Under the pieces are notes generated by a model. That model ran no database searches. It was not told the origin of the DNA and was given only the letters and a program-made list of their open reading frames with translations. This document shows, piece by piece, positions 24,242 through 35,086 of a DNA stretch of 48,629 nt. The DNA is from Nitrosospira multiformis (GTDB lineage: Bacteria; Pseudomonadota; Gammaproteobacteria; Burkholderiales; Nitrosomonadaceae). The position numbers and the translations under genes are program-made. Numbering within the stretch: the first letter of the stretch is position 1; each line of letters opens with the position of its first letter. The DNA lies in NCBI GenBank assembly GCA_017306155.1, contig JAFKJB010000022.1, positions 1-48,629 of the forward strand, in the 5' to 3' direction.

Positions 24242-25192
24242 TCAGGTAAGCACGTTTTGCGGCTTGCCTGCCACCCAGGCTTCGATATTGTCGATCAGCT
24301 GATCGGCAAGAAAACGCATGGCCTCGGTAGAGGCCCAGGCGATGTGGGGTGTCAGAATAAAGTTGGGACGGCGCAAGTCGAGCAATGGATTTCCGTCTCG
24401 GGGAGGTTCTGCCGTCAGCACATCGAAACCGGCACCGGCAATAGTGCCATCATCCAGGGCCTGTACCAGCGCCGCTTCATCCACCAATCCTCCCCGCGCC
24501 GTGTTGATGAGCAATGCGTTGCGCTTCATCTTGCGCAATTCGTTCATGCCAATCAGGTTTCGGGTGGCGGGCGTCAGCGGGCAATGCAGTGAGAGAATGT
24601 CGGATTCCGCAAGTACCTGATCGAATGGGGTGAGAACCACGTCCTTCTTCTTCCGCGATTCATGATAGGCAAACAGCACCCGCATGCCGAATCCCTGTGC
24701 AATGGCGGCAGTGCCGCGCCCAATCGTGCCCTCCCCGACAATACCGATGGTGGCGCCAAACAACTCGCTGATCTCATGGGTAAACAGGCAGAACTGTTCC
24801 GATTTCTGCCACCTTCCCTGCTCGATCTCCTGCCGGTAAGCAAAAAGATTTCTGCGTAGCGCGAGCACCAGGGCGAACACATGCTCCGGTACAGTATGAA
24901 TTGCATAATTGCGGATATTCGCCACGGCAATGCCGTGTCTGCGGCAAGCGCCGATATCGACAGCGTCATATCCGGTGGCCGCAATGGCAGCCATTTTCAG
25001 CTTTGGCAATTGCGCCAGGATTTCCTCGCTCAACCCCACTTTGTTGATGATTGCGATAGTCGCACGCTGCAAGTGCGACACCACTTGATCCTGCGTTGTT
25101 TTGGCGTATTCCTCATACGTGTGCTCGAAGTTTGGCTGGCGCACCTCTACCTGCAGGGAATCCCTTTCCAGAAAAACGACGTGATGATTCAT
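24242..25192 (-). CDS. hprA: D-2-hydroxyacid dehydrogenase, probably glycerate dehydrogenase/hydroxypyruvate reductase
   Basis: A 316-residue NAD(P)-dependent enzyme. The Rossmann motif is GIVGEGTIG near residue 145; the catalytic set is Arg in NTARGG, Glu in LTAEPP and His in LTPHIAW, as expected for D-isomer-specific 2-hydroxyacid dehydrogenases. Overall pattern and length fit HprA, which interconverts hydroxypyruvate or glyoxylate with glycerate or glycolate. A sequence AGGAGG lies nine bases before the ATG at 25192 and three bases before an ATG two codons earlier, so I prefer 25192; the longer frame to 25348 adds unrelated residues. It stands alone between rubrerythrin and a transporter gene. 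A different D-hydroxyacid substrate is possible. Confidence 0.88.
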   Translation of the reverse strand: MNHHVVFLERDSLQVEVRQPNFEHTYEEYAKTTQDQVVSHLQRATIAIINKVGLSEEILAQLPKLKMAAIAATGYDAVDIGACRRHGIAVANIRNYAIHTVPEHVFALVLALRRNLFAYRQEIEQGRWQKSEQFCLFTHEISELFGATIGIVGEGTIGRGTAAIAQGFGMRVLFAYHESRKKKDVVLTPFDQVLAESDILSLHCPLTPATRNLIGMNELRKMKRNALLINTARGGLVDEAALVQALDDGTIAGAGFDVLTAEPPRDGNPLLDLRRPNFILTPHIAWASTEAMRFLADQLIDNIEAWVAGKPQNVLT

Positions 25193-25284
25193 GTTCATTT
25201 CCCTCCTGTGTGAAATTTGTACAGGAAACCGGAATTGGAAAACGGAATTCCGGCGTAAAACCGGCAAAATCGGCACGGATGGTA

Positions 25285-26202
25285 TTATTCCCGGTTCATT
25301 CTCGCTGAAAAAAGGCTGGCCGAAACGATCATTGCTCCGCCGGCCCATTCTCTCAGCGTCATGGCTTCGTCGGTCAGGAAAAAAGCCGCAACCGCCGCCA
25401 CCACCAACTCGAACAGCATAATCACGATGGCCTGGTTGGCAGGGGTATGGGTAAGCCCGTATTGCACGACCAGGCTCAGGGCAAATACCGTCAACCCCAC
25501 CAGCAGCAGGAGCAGGAACGTGTAAGTGGAAACATCGACCGATACAGGCAGATCAGACAGAAGCAGACTGTAACCGGATGCCACCAGGGCAACTCCCGCC
25601 CATACCGCAACCGATTTTAACTGCACATCATGATACTGGTCTTTTCTGCTCAGCACGTTCGCCAGAGCGAACATGAAACCGGCGGACATTCCCATCCAGT
25701 CTGCATAGGAGGAAGGCAGCAGGCTGCCTTCCGGTTGCCATAACATGATTATCGCACCTCCCAGAGAAAAAACGATAACCAGGTAGCCATGCACGCTTAA
25801 CACCTCGCCCAGCAGGAAACGCGCGAACACGATAGTCCATAGCGGCGAGAGGTAAAATAACAGCATGACCCGCATGATTTCGCCATGGAGCACACCAAGA
25901 ACGTAAGCAAGATTCGCCCAGCCCGCGGACAATCCTATTCCGGCGAGCAGCCAGGTTTCCGTGTCAAGTATGCGGACGGTGCGCAATTCATGACGGAACA
26001 CAGCCAGGCCGGTCAGCAGGGCCACAAGGTAGGTAATAACGGTTGCAGTCGGCCCGCTTATCCCGGCCTGTTCCAATAATCGGTAGGGATACCATAACAG
26101 ACCCCAGATCGTGGCGCCCACGAGCAGGGCAACAATCGGGAAAGCACTTTGCCCGCCGCGTTGTCCGCCTTTGATATATTGCTTATTTTGCTTTGTGAGC
26201 AA
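25285..26202 (-). CDS. EamA/DMT-superfamily transporter
   Basis: A 305-residue membrane protein with about ten hydrophobic segments arranged as two EamA halves (for example IVALLVGATIWGLLWYPYR at the start and ALSLVVQYGLTHTPANQAIVIMLFELVVAA in the second half). DMT-family carriers export or import amino acids, nucleotides and other small metabolites; the substrate cannot be read from sequence. It starts with TTG, preceded by AGAGGGAG at a suitable distance, and its upstream region is shared with the divergent dapC gene. Confidence 0.88.
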   Translation of the reverse strand: MLTKQNKQYIKGGQRGGQSAFPIVALLVGATIWGLLWYPYRLLEQAGISGPTATVITYLVALLTGLAVFRHELRTVRILDTETWLLAGIGLSAGWANLAYVLGVLHGEIMRVMLLFYLSPLWTIVFARFLLGEVLSVHGYLVIVFSLGGAIIMLWQPEGSLLPSSYADWMGMSAGFMFALANVLSRKDQYHDVQLKSVAVWAGVALVASGYSLLLSDLPVSVDVSTYTFLLLLLVGLTVFALSLVVQYGLTHTPANQAIVIMLFELVVAAVAAFFLTDEAMTLREWAGGAMIVSASLFSARMNRE

Positions 26203-26278
26203 GAGAGCTCCCTCTTATAATCCTGCTTCGATCAATCACTCAATCCGGGAAATAGAGCTTTCTTCCCGCCACCTTAAA

Positions 26279-27472
26279 TTGAATCCCAATCTGAACCGCC
26301 TGCAACCATACCCTTTCGAGAAGCTCACCCAGCTGTTCGCAGGAATCGAGCCTGCATCGGCTTTTACACCGATCAATCTCCACATCGGGGAACCCAAGCA
26401 TTCGACTCCGGATTTCATTCGCCAGGCCTTGATGGAAAACCTGGCGAAGATGGCGCACTATCCGGCAACTCTCGGGGCACGATCCCTGCGCGCCAGCATC
26501 GGTAAATGGCTGATGCAGCGCTATGGCCTGCCGGCAATCGATCCCGATACCGAAATCCTGCCGGTCAACGGCAGCCGCGAAGCACTGTTTTCATTTGCGC
26601 AGGCAATGGTCGATTCTTCCCGGTCCGATGCAATTGTAATTTGTCCGAACCCGTTTTATCAGATATACGAAGGCGCTGCCTTGCTTGCGGGCGCAACACC
26701 CTGTTTCCTCAATACCCTGCCCGAGAATGATTTTGCACTCGATTATGCCCAGTTACCGGATGAAATATGGGCGCGCACCCAACTCGTGTATGTCTGTTCG
26801 CCCGGCAATCCCACCGGGCGGGTAATGTCGATGGACGAATGGCGCCATCTGTTCGAGCTTTCGGACCGTTATGGCTTTGTCATTGCATCGGATGAGTGCT
26901 ATTCTGAAATCTATTTTGATGAAGCCTCTCCCCCCTTGGGCGCACTCCAGGCAGCCCACCGTCTGGGCCGGGAACGCTTTCCCCGGCTGGTCGTATTCAG
27001 CAGCCTTTCCAAAAGATCGAACGTTCCCGGCATGCGTTCCGGATTCGTTGCCGGAGAGGCGGCGATCCTGAAAAAATTCCTGCTCTACCGCACCTACCAC
27101 GGCAGCGCGATGAATCCGGCAGTGCAGGCAGCAAGCGAGGAGGCGTGGAGCGACGAGATTCATGTTATCGAAAACCGCCGCCTCTATCGTGAAAAATTCA
27201 AGGCAGTCATCAAATTACTTCAGGTCACGCTACCGGTTTCGCTGCCCGACGCGGCTTTCTACCTGTGGTTGAAAATACCGATGAATGACGTCGAGTTCGC
27301 CCGGCAGCTCTATCGCGATTATAATGTCACGGTTTTGCCCGGCAGCTACCTGGCACGGCATGCAAATGGGATCAACCCCGGTGAAAATTTCGTCCGGATT
27401 GCCTTGGTGGCATCCGTAATGGAATGCGCTGCCGCTACCGAGCGGATAAAGAAACTGGTATCCAGCCTGTAG
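26279..27472 (+). CDS. dapC: N-succinyldiaminopimelate aminotransferase
   Basis: A fold-type I, PLP-dependent aminotransferase of about 397 residues. Visible family motifs are PVNGSREALFSFAQA, CPNPFYQIYEGAA, CSPGNPTGRVM, the aspartate in ASDECYSEIYFDE, the PLP lysine in SSLSKRSNVPGMRSGFVAG, and a C-terminal Arg in ENFVRIALV. It converts N-succinyl-2-amino-6-oxopimelate to succinyl-diaminopimelate in lysine and peptidoglycan precursor synthesis. I place the start at the TTG at 26279 (LNPNLNRLQPYPFEKL), where DapC proteins usually begin; the frame is open upstream but that part reads as the opposite strand of the EamA gene. dapD follows 50 bases later, making a dapC-dapD-dapE operon. Confidence 0.92.
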   Translation: MNPNLNRLQPYPFEKLTQLFAGIEPASAFTPINLHIGEPKHSTPDFIRQALMENLAKMAHYPATLGARSLRASIGKWLMQRYGLPAIDPDTEILPVNGSREALFSFAQAMVDSSRSDAIVICPNPFYQIYEGAALLAGATPCFLNTLPENDFALDYAQLPDEIWARTQLVYVCSPGNPTGRVMSMDEWRHLFELSDRYGFVIASDECYSEIYFDEASPPLGALQAAHRLGRERFPRLVVFSSLSKRSNVPGMRSGFVAGEAAILKKFLLYRTYHGSAMNPAVQAASEEAWSDEIHVIENRRLYREKFKAVIKLLQVTLPVSLPDAAFYLWLKIPMNDVEFARQLYRDYNVTVLPGSYLARHANGINPGENFVRIALVASVMECAAATERIKKLVSSL

Positions 27473-27522
27473 CAGGGAGGCTGTAGAGCAGCGATATATC
27501 AACAAGAAATAGAAGGAAGACC

Positions 27523-29563
<2,041 letters not shown>

Positions 29564-29567
29564 CTTG

Positions 29568-30476
29568 ATGTTCATTGAAGCCAAAACCCGGTTCCAGACT
29601 ATCCGCGACGTACTGCGTTTCGCCGTAAGCCGCTTTAACGATGCAGGGCTTCATTTTGGCCATGGCTCTGCCTCGGCGTATGACGAAGCAGCCTATCTCA
29701 TTCTCCACACGCTGCATCTTCCACTTGACCAGCTGGAACCGTTCCTGGACGCCCGCCTCCTCCCGGCCGAGCTGGAGCTGGTCTTGAAAACGATCGAGCG
29801 GCGCACAACAGAAAAAATTCCGGCCGCCTACCTGACCAAGGAAGCCTGGCTGGGAGATTTCCGTTTTTACGTGGATGAACGCGTGATCGTGCCGCGCTCC
29901 TTCATTGCGGAATTGCTGCGGGAACAGCTTGTGCCCTGGATAGAAGAGGCGGAAGAAGTTTATTCCGCATTGGATCTGTGCACCGGCTCCGGATGTCTGG
30001 CAATACTGCTGGCGCAGGCGTTTCCCAATGCAGCGATCGACGCGACAGATATTTCGACTGATGCCTTGCAGGTTGCTGGAAAGAATGTGGCGGAGTATGG
30101 CCTGGAAGATCGTATCGATCTTATTCAGTCGGACCTATTCGCGGCATTGGCAGACCGCCGCTACGATCTTATTGTCAGCAATCCACCCTATGTCAACGCG
30201 GAAGCAATGGCAGCATTGCCGGAGGAATATCGCCATGAGCCGCAAAATGCACTTGCCAGCGGCGAGGATGGACTGAATGCGACTAAGGCAATACTACGGG
30301 ATGCATCAAACCATTTGACCGATGATGGACTGCTCATTGTCGAAATCGGCCATAACAGGGAAACCCTGCAGCATGCCTTTCCCGATACACCTTTTACCTG
30401 GCTGGAAACCAGTGCGGGTGACGAATCTGTTTTCCTACTGAAACGGGATCAGCTTCCCGGCCATCAGGTTTTTTAA
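29568..30476 (+). CDS. prmB: Ribosomal protein uL3 N5-glutamine methyltransferase
   Basis: A 302-residue SAM-dependent methyltransferase of the HemK/PrmB group. The SAM loop LDLCTGSGCLAILLAQAF and the glutamine-binding motif SNPPYV are both seen; the N-terminal helical domain and VPRSFIAELL match PrmB rather than PrmC. It methylates Gln150 of L3 in E. coli. The ATG at 29568 is the second codon of a TTG-ATG pair and lies four bases after dapE, so it is probably the last gene of that operon. Its stop TAA and the TAA of the convergent rluB are formed by the same TTAA palindrome. Confidence 0.92.
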   Translation: MFIEAKTRFQTIRDVLRFAVSRFNDAGLHFGHGSASAYDEAAYLILHTLHLPLDQLEPFLDARLLPAELELVLKTIERRTTEKIPAAYLTKEAWLGDFRFYVDERVIVPRSFIAELLREQLVPWIEEAEEVYSALDLCTGSGCLAILLAQAFPNAAIDATDISTDALQVAGKNVAEYGLEDRIDLIQSDLFAALADRRYDLIVSNPPYVNAEAMAALPEEYRHEPQNALASGEDGLNATKAILRDASNHLTDDGLLIVEIGHNRETLQHAFPDTPFTWLETSAGDESVFLLKRDQLPGHQVF

Positions 30477-31411
30477 CCGACCAGTTCCAGCAGTCGCCCG
30501 ATCTCCGCCTCGTTCAATTCCATCGACTTTCCCCGTTTCAAACGGGAGGGCAGATTGATGGGGCCAAAACGAACCCGCATCAGGCGGCTCACCGTCATTC
30601 CCGCCGCTTCAAACATTCGGCGCACTTCGCGATTCCTGCCTTCCTTCAATATCACGCGATACCAGTGGTTGGAGCCTTCACCCCCTTCATCCGACAGGTA
30701 ATCGAACTTGGCCACGCCATCCTCCAGCGCAACACCCGAGGTCAGCAATGCTGCCTGCTCCGGCGTCAGCCGCCCAATGATCCGCACCGCGTACTCGCGC
30801 TCGACTTCGAAGCGGGGATGCATCAGTCGGTTTGCCAATTCCCCATCCGTGGTAAAAACCAGCAGCCCGCTGGTGTTGTAATCCAGCCTGCCAATCGCGA
30901 TCCATTTGGATGACCTCAACTGCGGCAGTTTGTCGAAGACTGACGGGCGGCCTTGAGGATCATCGCGACTGACGATTTCCCCCTCCGGCTTGTGATAGAG
31001 CATGATGCGGGGCAGACGCCGGGCAGATCTGAAGTGAATGACGCGCTTCCCTACCCTCACGACATCCCGAACGTCGATACGGTCTCCCACCTGGGCAGTC
31101 TTTCCATTGACCGTCACCTGCCCGCTGGCAATCAATTCCTCCATTTCGCGCCTCGAACCCAATCCTGCCTGCGCCAGAATCTTGTGCAATTTTTGCGTAA
31201 CAGATTGAGCGGAGGAGGAACCAGCCTCAGAGTGAGCTGTCAAGGCTGGTTTTATCGATCCCTTTAGCCCCGATCCTCTCAGCCGGCTTCGTACAGGCGC
31301 CTGGAGTGATTTGGGTGAGCCCGCCGGAGTTGGCAAAGCAGGGGACTTTGCGATCTTCACGGAGCGGCGTTGTGTGGCCCCATTGGATGATTGCGATGAT
31401 CTGGTTTTCAT
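30473..31411 (-). CDS. rluB: 23S rRNA pseudouridine(2605) synthase
   Basis: A 312-residue RsuA/RluB-family enzyme. After a basic, Ser/Ala-rich tail of about 70 residues comes an S4 RNA-binding domain (KLHKILAQAGLGSRREMEELI) and then the synthase domain with catalytic Asp in GRLDYNTSGLL and the family motifs KPEGEIVSRDDPQGRP and KEGRNREVRRMFEA. RluB is favoured over RsuA by the long N-terminal part and S4 match; RluE/RluF cannot be fully excluded. The ATG at 31411 is chosen; the frame extends 23 codons further without homology. It is convergent with prmB, overlapping by two codon bases. Confidence 0.9.
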   Translation of the reverse strand: MKTRSSQSSNGATQRRSVKIAKSPALPTPAGSPKSLQAPVRSRLRGSGLKGSIKPALTAHSEAGSSSAQSVTQKLHKILAQAGLGSRREMEELIASGQVTVNGKTAQVGDRIDVRDVVRVGKRVIHFRSARRLPRIMLYHKPEGEIVSRDDPQGRPSVFDKLPQLRSSKWIAIGRLDYNTSGLLVFTTDGELANRLMHPRFEVEREYAVRIIGRLTPEQAALLTSGVALEDGVAKFDYLSDEGGEGSNHWYRVILKEGRNREVRRMFEAAGMTVSRLMRVRFGPINLPSRLKRGKSMELNEAEIGRLLELVG

Positions 31412-31527
31412 CGCAATCCCAATTTCAGGCTTTCTGCCAATTTCCAGTTTTCCGCACTGACGAGCGCCCGGATGGCACAAGAAAAACCTGTACTGTTTGT
31501 ACTGAATCCTTCGTCTTCCCGTTTATT

Positions 31528-31557
31528 CTGAGCCTGCCGAAAGTCGAACAGGCTCAG
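31528..31557. repeat. REP-like palindromic element, copy 2
   Basis: CTGAGCCTG and CAGGCTCAG form a perfect nine-base inverted repeat around CCGAAAGTCGAA, in the 249-base gap between recR and rluB. A second related stretch (GGACAGGTTTGTCGAAG) follows at 31580-31596. No T-run follows, so this is a repeat rather than a clear terminator. Confidence 0.6.
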
Positions 31558-31660
31558 GAGATATCCCCCGGCAGGCTTAGGACAGGTTTGTCGAAGAGTG
31601 AACCGATAAAAAGGCAACATGAGAGACAAAGGACAGAATGAACATTTCCCGAAATAAACC

Positions 31661-32260
31661 CTACTTGACTTCCCTGCGCTCGAGAACCGCCTGGGCGAGG
31701 GTACCGCTATCCACATGCTCCAGTTCCCCGCCCACTGGTAGTCCCCGGGCGATACGCGTGATTTTCAAGCCCTCGTTCTGCAGCATCTCGCCGATATAAT
31801 GCGCGGTCGCTTCGCCTTCCACGGTAAAATTGGTAGCAAGAATGACTTCCCTCACCCTATTATCCTGGGTGCGCTTCAACAGGCGATCAAGATTGATTTC
31901 CCGAGGGCCGATGCCATCCAGGGGTGAGAGCCGCCCCATCAGCACGAAGTACATGCCCTTGTAGCAATGTGCCTGCTCCATCATCAGCAGATCGGCAGGC
32001 ATCTCCACCACGCACAACAAGGCAGAATCCCGCTGTTGAGAACTGCATAATTCGCATACGACCTCTTCGGTAAAGTTATTGCATTTTTCGCAATGCCTGA
32101 CATGTTGCAGGGCGTAGTCGAGTGAATCGGCGAGGCGGCGAGCAGCCTCCTGGTCGCGCTGCAGCAAATGATACGCCATGCGCTGTGCTGACCGGGGACC
32201 GACACCGGGCAAGCAGCGTAACGCATTGATCAGTTCATCGAGACTACGCGGGGCGTTCAC
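31661..32260 (-). CDS. recR: Recombination mediator protein RecR
   Basis: A 199-residue protein of standard length. A helix-hairpin-helix ([20 protein letters not shown]) is followed by a C4 zinc motif ([16 protein letters not shown]) and a Toprim domain ([26 protein letters not shown] ... [11 protein letters not shown]), and the C-terminal Walker-like segment [18 protein letters not shown]. RecR works with RecF and RecO to load RecA at single-strand gaps. It starts with GTG, preceded by TAGG at about six bases, 62 bases after ybaB, and forms the conserved dnaX-ybaB-recR operon. Confidence 0.97.
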   Translation of the reverse strand: MNAPRSLDELINALRCLPGVGPRSAQRMAYHLLQRDQEAARRLADSLDYALQHVRHCEKCNNFTEEVVCELCSSQQRDSALLCVVEMPADLLMMEQAHCYKGMYFVLMGRLSPLDGIGPREINLDRLLKRTQDNRVREVILATNFTVEGEATAHYIGEMLQNEGLKITRIARGLPVGGELEHVDSGTLAQAVLERREVK

Positions 32261-32322
32261 TCAAGCCTAGAATTACTCAACAGGATCAGGAATTGCAGAA
32301 TCGCGTCAACCCGGAATTCACG

Positions 32323-32649
32323 TTAGAATGGCAGTTTCATCCCCGGGGGCAGGCCCAAACCGGAGGTAAATCCCGCCATTTTTTCCTGTGTGGTCGACTC
32401 CACACGCCGCACCGCGTCGTTCACCGCTGCCGCAAGCAAATCTTCCAGCATTTCCTTATCATCTCCCATGAGACTGCTGTCAATGCTGACGCGCCTGACA
32501 TCGTAACGGCACGTCATCACGACCTTCACCATTCCTGCGCCGGATTGGCCCTCAACTTCTATCGAAGCCAGTTTCTCCTGCATGGCTTTCATGTTCTCCT
32601 GCATCTGCTGAGCCTGTTTCATCAGGTTGCTCAAGCCACCTTTCATCAT
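32323..32649 (-). CDS. ybaB: YbaB/EbfC nucleoid-associated protein
   Basis: A 108-residue small DNA-binding protein. It opens with the family sequence [20 protein letters not shown] and has the central [24 protein letters not shown] lies five bases before the ATG at 32649 (eight before a second ATG one codon later); the frame is open to an overlapping GTG in the end of dnaX. It lies 11 bases after dnaX and is followed by recR, the usual order. Confidence 0.96.
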   Translation of the reverse strand: MMKGGLSNLMKQAQQMQENMKAMQEKLASIEVEGQSGAGMVKVVMTCRYDVRRVSIDSSLMGDDKEMLEDLLAAAVNDAVRRVESTTQEKMAGFTSGLGLPPGMKLPF

Positions 32650-32660
32650 TTTTACCTCCA

Positions 32661-34436
32661 CTATTGAATAGGTTTGATCGATGAAACGATCAGTTTTGCA
32701 TCGAAATTTTCAACGAGTTCACGCACGAACGGATCGGACTCGATAGCCGCGATGGCCCGCGATTGCTTCTCCTGCTTTTCACGATTCTCCTGCTCGGCCG
32801 GACTCATGCCGTTAACGATTCCCACTGAAAACGTCAGCCGCACCGGCTTACCAAGATACCCCCTCACGGCGGCTTGCAGTCTGTCCTGATAGGTCTTGTC
32901 CAGCAGATGCTTATGCAGTTCCGGTACGCAAAATTCTATTTCATCCGCGGAAAAACTCTTCACTTCGCAATATTGAGCCAGCATCCTGGTTAACCCGCTC
33001 ACCTTCAATTGACCGACTATCGTAATCCAGCCATGACTGAAAGACTCTGTGGAACCCGGCTTTTCCGGCATCGGATCGCCCCCCGGCGAATCCGACGCCG
33101 ACCCTGCCGACCGCCTGGAATCACCAGCGGAAGCATTCCTGGCCGCCCTCTCTTCCCTGGGACGCCCTTCCTTTTCCATCTCTGTTCGGCCTGAGTCTTT
33201 CGTCTCTGTTCGGCCTTTCGTCTCCTTTCGACCTGAGTCCCGGGCCTGTCCAAGGGTCGAAAGATATTCGCCGCTCCCTGACTTTGCATACGAAGAACCT
33301 GACGTTCCTCTATCCCTGCCTGCCCCCTCTCCTCCCGACAGGAAATCCTCCGGAATGAAAGCCAGCATGCGCAGCAAAGTCATGGTGAAACCTGCATACT
33401 CATCCGGTGCCCGGCCCAGGTCCTCGCGCCCGTGTATGGCAATCTGATAAAACAGTTGAATATCTTCTGGCGCGAATGTTTTCGCCAACTCGAAAACCCG
33501 CTCCCGCTCAGGCTCATCGTCACCAATCGCCGCCGGCACGAGTTGCGCGAGAGTCAGACGGTGCAGCAGTGTCGCCAGGTCCTGCAAGGCGGTGTCAAAC
33601 GAGAGACTGCGGGTTTCCATTGCATCGGCAATCGCAAGCATTCGTGTGCCGTCTCGTTGCGCCAACGCCTCCAGCAGATCAAGCAGGTACCCCTGATCGA
33701 CTGCGCCAAGCATATCGCGCACACCTGCTTCTTCGATCTTTCCCTCACCGAAGGCGATGGCCTGATCCAGAATGCTCAAGGCATCGCGCATGCTGCCCTG
33801 CGCCGCACGCGCCAATAACTGCAGGGAAGTTGCATCACAGTTTATATGCTCCTCCTCAAGAACATGTCTGAGGCGCGAGACGATCAGCGGAAACGGAATC
33901 TGCTTGAGATTGAATTGCAGGCAGCGAGACAAAACCGTTACTGGAATCTTCTGCGGATCAGTGGTCGCAAGTATGAATTTGACGTGCTCCGGTGGCTCTT
34001 CCAGCGTTTTCAGCATGGCGTTGAAAGCCGACTTGGAAAGCATGTGCACTTCATCGATGATGTATACCTTGTAACGTGCGACCGTAGGAGCATACAGCGC
34101 GTTCTCCAGCAGTTCGCGCATTTTTTCCACCTGCGTATTGGAGGCGGCATCGACTTCGATCAGATCAACAAAACGCCCGCCGTCAATTTCTATACAGGCA
34201 GAACAGATTCCGCAAGGTTCGGCGGTAACCCCGGCCTGGCAGTTGAACGCTTTTGCCAGGATGCGCGCAATAGTCGTCTTGCCGATACCGCGCGTGCCCG
34301 TGAACAGATAAGCATGATGTAAACGCTTCTGTTCGAGCGCATTGGTAAGTGCACGAACAACATGATCCTGTCCGGTCAGTTCGGAAAAACGTCGAGGACG
34401 CCATTTGCGGGCAAGAACTTGAGTCGGGGAGGACAC
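32661..34436 (-). CDS. dnaX: DNA polymerase III subunits gamma and tau
   Basis: A 591-residue clamp-loader ATPase. Domain I has Walker A at 47-54 (GTRGIGKT), a zinc site Cys66/75/78/81, Walker B IIDEVHM near residue 128 and the sensor [17 protein letters not shown]; the lid and collar domains follow to about residue 365. Residues about 370-470 are a charged low-complexity linker, partly built from imperfect repeats ([13 protein letters not shown]) with a palindromic REP-like sequence in the DNA. The last about 120 residues are the tau-type C-terminal domain that binds the polymerase. A GTG at 34436 starts it. No clear slippery sequence for gamma production was recognised. The 4.5S RNA gene is directly upstream. 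Confidence 0.97.
   Translation of the reverse strand: MSSPTQVLARKWRPRRFSELTGQDHVVRALTNALEQKRLHHAYLFTGTRGIGKTTIARILAKAFNCQAGVTAEPCGICSACIEIDGGRFVDLIEVDAASNTQVEKMRELLENALYAPTVARYKVYIIDEVHMLSKSAFNAMLKTLEEPPEHVKFILATTDPQKIPVTVLSRCLQFNLKQIPFPLIVSRLRHVLEEEHINCDATSLQLLARAAQGSMRDALSILDQAIAFGEGKIEEAGVRDMLGAVDQGYLLDLLEALAQRDGTRMLAIADAMETRSLSFDTALQDLATLLHRLTLAQLVPAAIGDDEPERERVFELAKTFAPEDIQLFYQIAIHGREDLGRAPDEYAGFTMTLLRMLAFIPEDFLSGGEGAGRDRGTSGSSYAKSGSGEYLSTLGQARDSGRKETKGRTETKDSGRTEMEKEGRPREERAARNASAGDSRRSAGSASDSPGGDPMPEKPGSTESFSHGWITIVGQLKVSGLTRMLAQYCEVKSFSADEIEFCVPELHKHLLDKTYQDRLQAAVRGYLGKPVRLTFSVGIVNGMSPAEQENREKQEKQSRAIAAIESDPFVRELVENFDAKLIVSSIKPIQ
33176..33263. repeat. Imperfect tandem repeat and REP-like palindrome in the dnaX linker
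   Basis: About three imperfect copies of a 20-22-base unit (TCTCTGTTCGGCCTGAGT type) run from 33181 to 33240, followed by CTTTCGACC and GGTCGAAAG, a perfect nine-base inverted repeat at 33225-33263 whose loop contains GGGCCTGTCCAAG. The theme is shared with the intergenic elements at 20893 and 31528. It remains in frame with dnaX. Confidence 0.6.
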
Positions 34437-34572
34437 GCTATGTCGAGAATCGAATCAGCGAAACGGTTATTTCAGATTTTCAGGCTGAGGCCGTAACTGA
34501 CGGTATGAATCATTGAAGCATGCAGTTGGGGGAAGACGGTACTCGTCCGATTCACCCAACTGCACAAAAAGG

Positions 34573-34672
34573 GTGGCGAGCCCGACCCCCGGCACTTGCA
34601 AAAAATAGCTGTGGCTGCTTCCTTCCGGACCTGACCAGGTTCACTACCATGCAATGCGGGGAGGCCCGCCAT
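34573..34672 (-). ncRNA. ffs: Signal recognition particle 4.5S RNA
   Basis: The minus strand contains the invariant SRP RNA core GGTCAGGTCCGGAAGGAAGC with the GGAA tetraloop and the symmetric and asymmetric internal loops that bind Ffh. The ends pair (GGCGGGCCTCCCCG with CGGGGGTCGGGCTCGCC), giving a hairpin of about 100 nucleotides. A T5 run at 34566-34570 follows the 3' end and could end transcription. Position upstream of dnaX is common in betaproteobacteria. End points are accurate to a few bases. Confidence 0.95.
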
Positions 34673-34894
34673 AAAGCTAAAAGAGCTAAAAGAAAAAATT
34701 AAAAAAGCACAATCCCCGCAAACTGAGAAATTGTGCGTATCCGTAATTTCGATATTTTGCCCGGACTCGAAGCCCGCGTCTACTACCGTTCTTTCCAAAC
34801 GACGAGTATCAGCTCAATGAAGGCCGCATCTGGACAATATGCATCGGAATAGCAGTTACGAAGGTAGTCTACCCGGATTGCCGCCGCTCGGATT

Positions 34895-35005
34895 TTAATT
34901 TTGCACGCTCGCTGCAATCTCTCTGGCAACCATCGTCAGGGTCTCTGACGGAGACACCCTTACCGTTCCAAACAGGATAAGCGGTGATAGCAAGACGCGG
35001 ATCAT
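34895..35005 (-). CDS. Small ORF with hydrophobic N-terminus (candidate)
   Basis: Thirty-six codons from an ATG at 35005. The peptide starts MIRVLLSPLILFGTVRVS, resembling a short membrane or signal segment, and ends AREIAASVQN. GGAAGGA lies about eight bases upstream of the ATG. It sits between the antitoxin terminator and the 4.5S RNA gene, in a stretch (34673-35061) that otherwise shows no gene. No family is recognised; it may be chance. Confidence 0.3.
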   Translation of the reverse strand: MIRVLLSPLILFGTVRVSPSETLTMVAREIAASVQN

Positions 35006-35061
35006 GATCTGATCCTTCCTCTACGCCACCCCGGGAATTTCGCAACAGAAAGGCTGATAAG

Positions 35062-35082
35062 AAAAAACCCGCCGAAGCGGGC
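35062..35082 (-). terminator. Intrinsic terminator of the antitoxin gene
   Basis: On the minus strand GCCCGC-TTCG-GCGGG is followed by TTTTTT, starting five bases after the stop of the antitoxin-like gene. The UUCG tetraloop and G/C stem make it strong. Confidence 0.85.
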
Positions 35083-35086
35083 TGGA

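Noticed and set aside
26111-26278. Upstream extension of dapC
   Set aside because: The added 56 residues are the reverse of the EamA coding sequence and its leader, and DapC homologues normally start near NPNLxRLQPYPFEKL.
32661-34436. Programmed frameshift for the gamma form of DnaX
   Set aside because: No A-rich slippery heptamer with following stem was recognised in the frame near residue 430.
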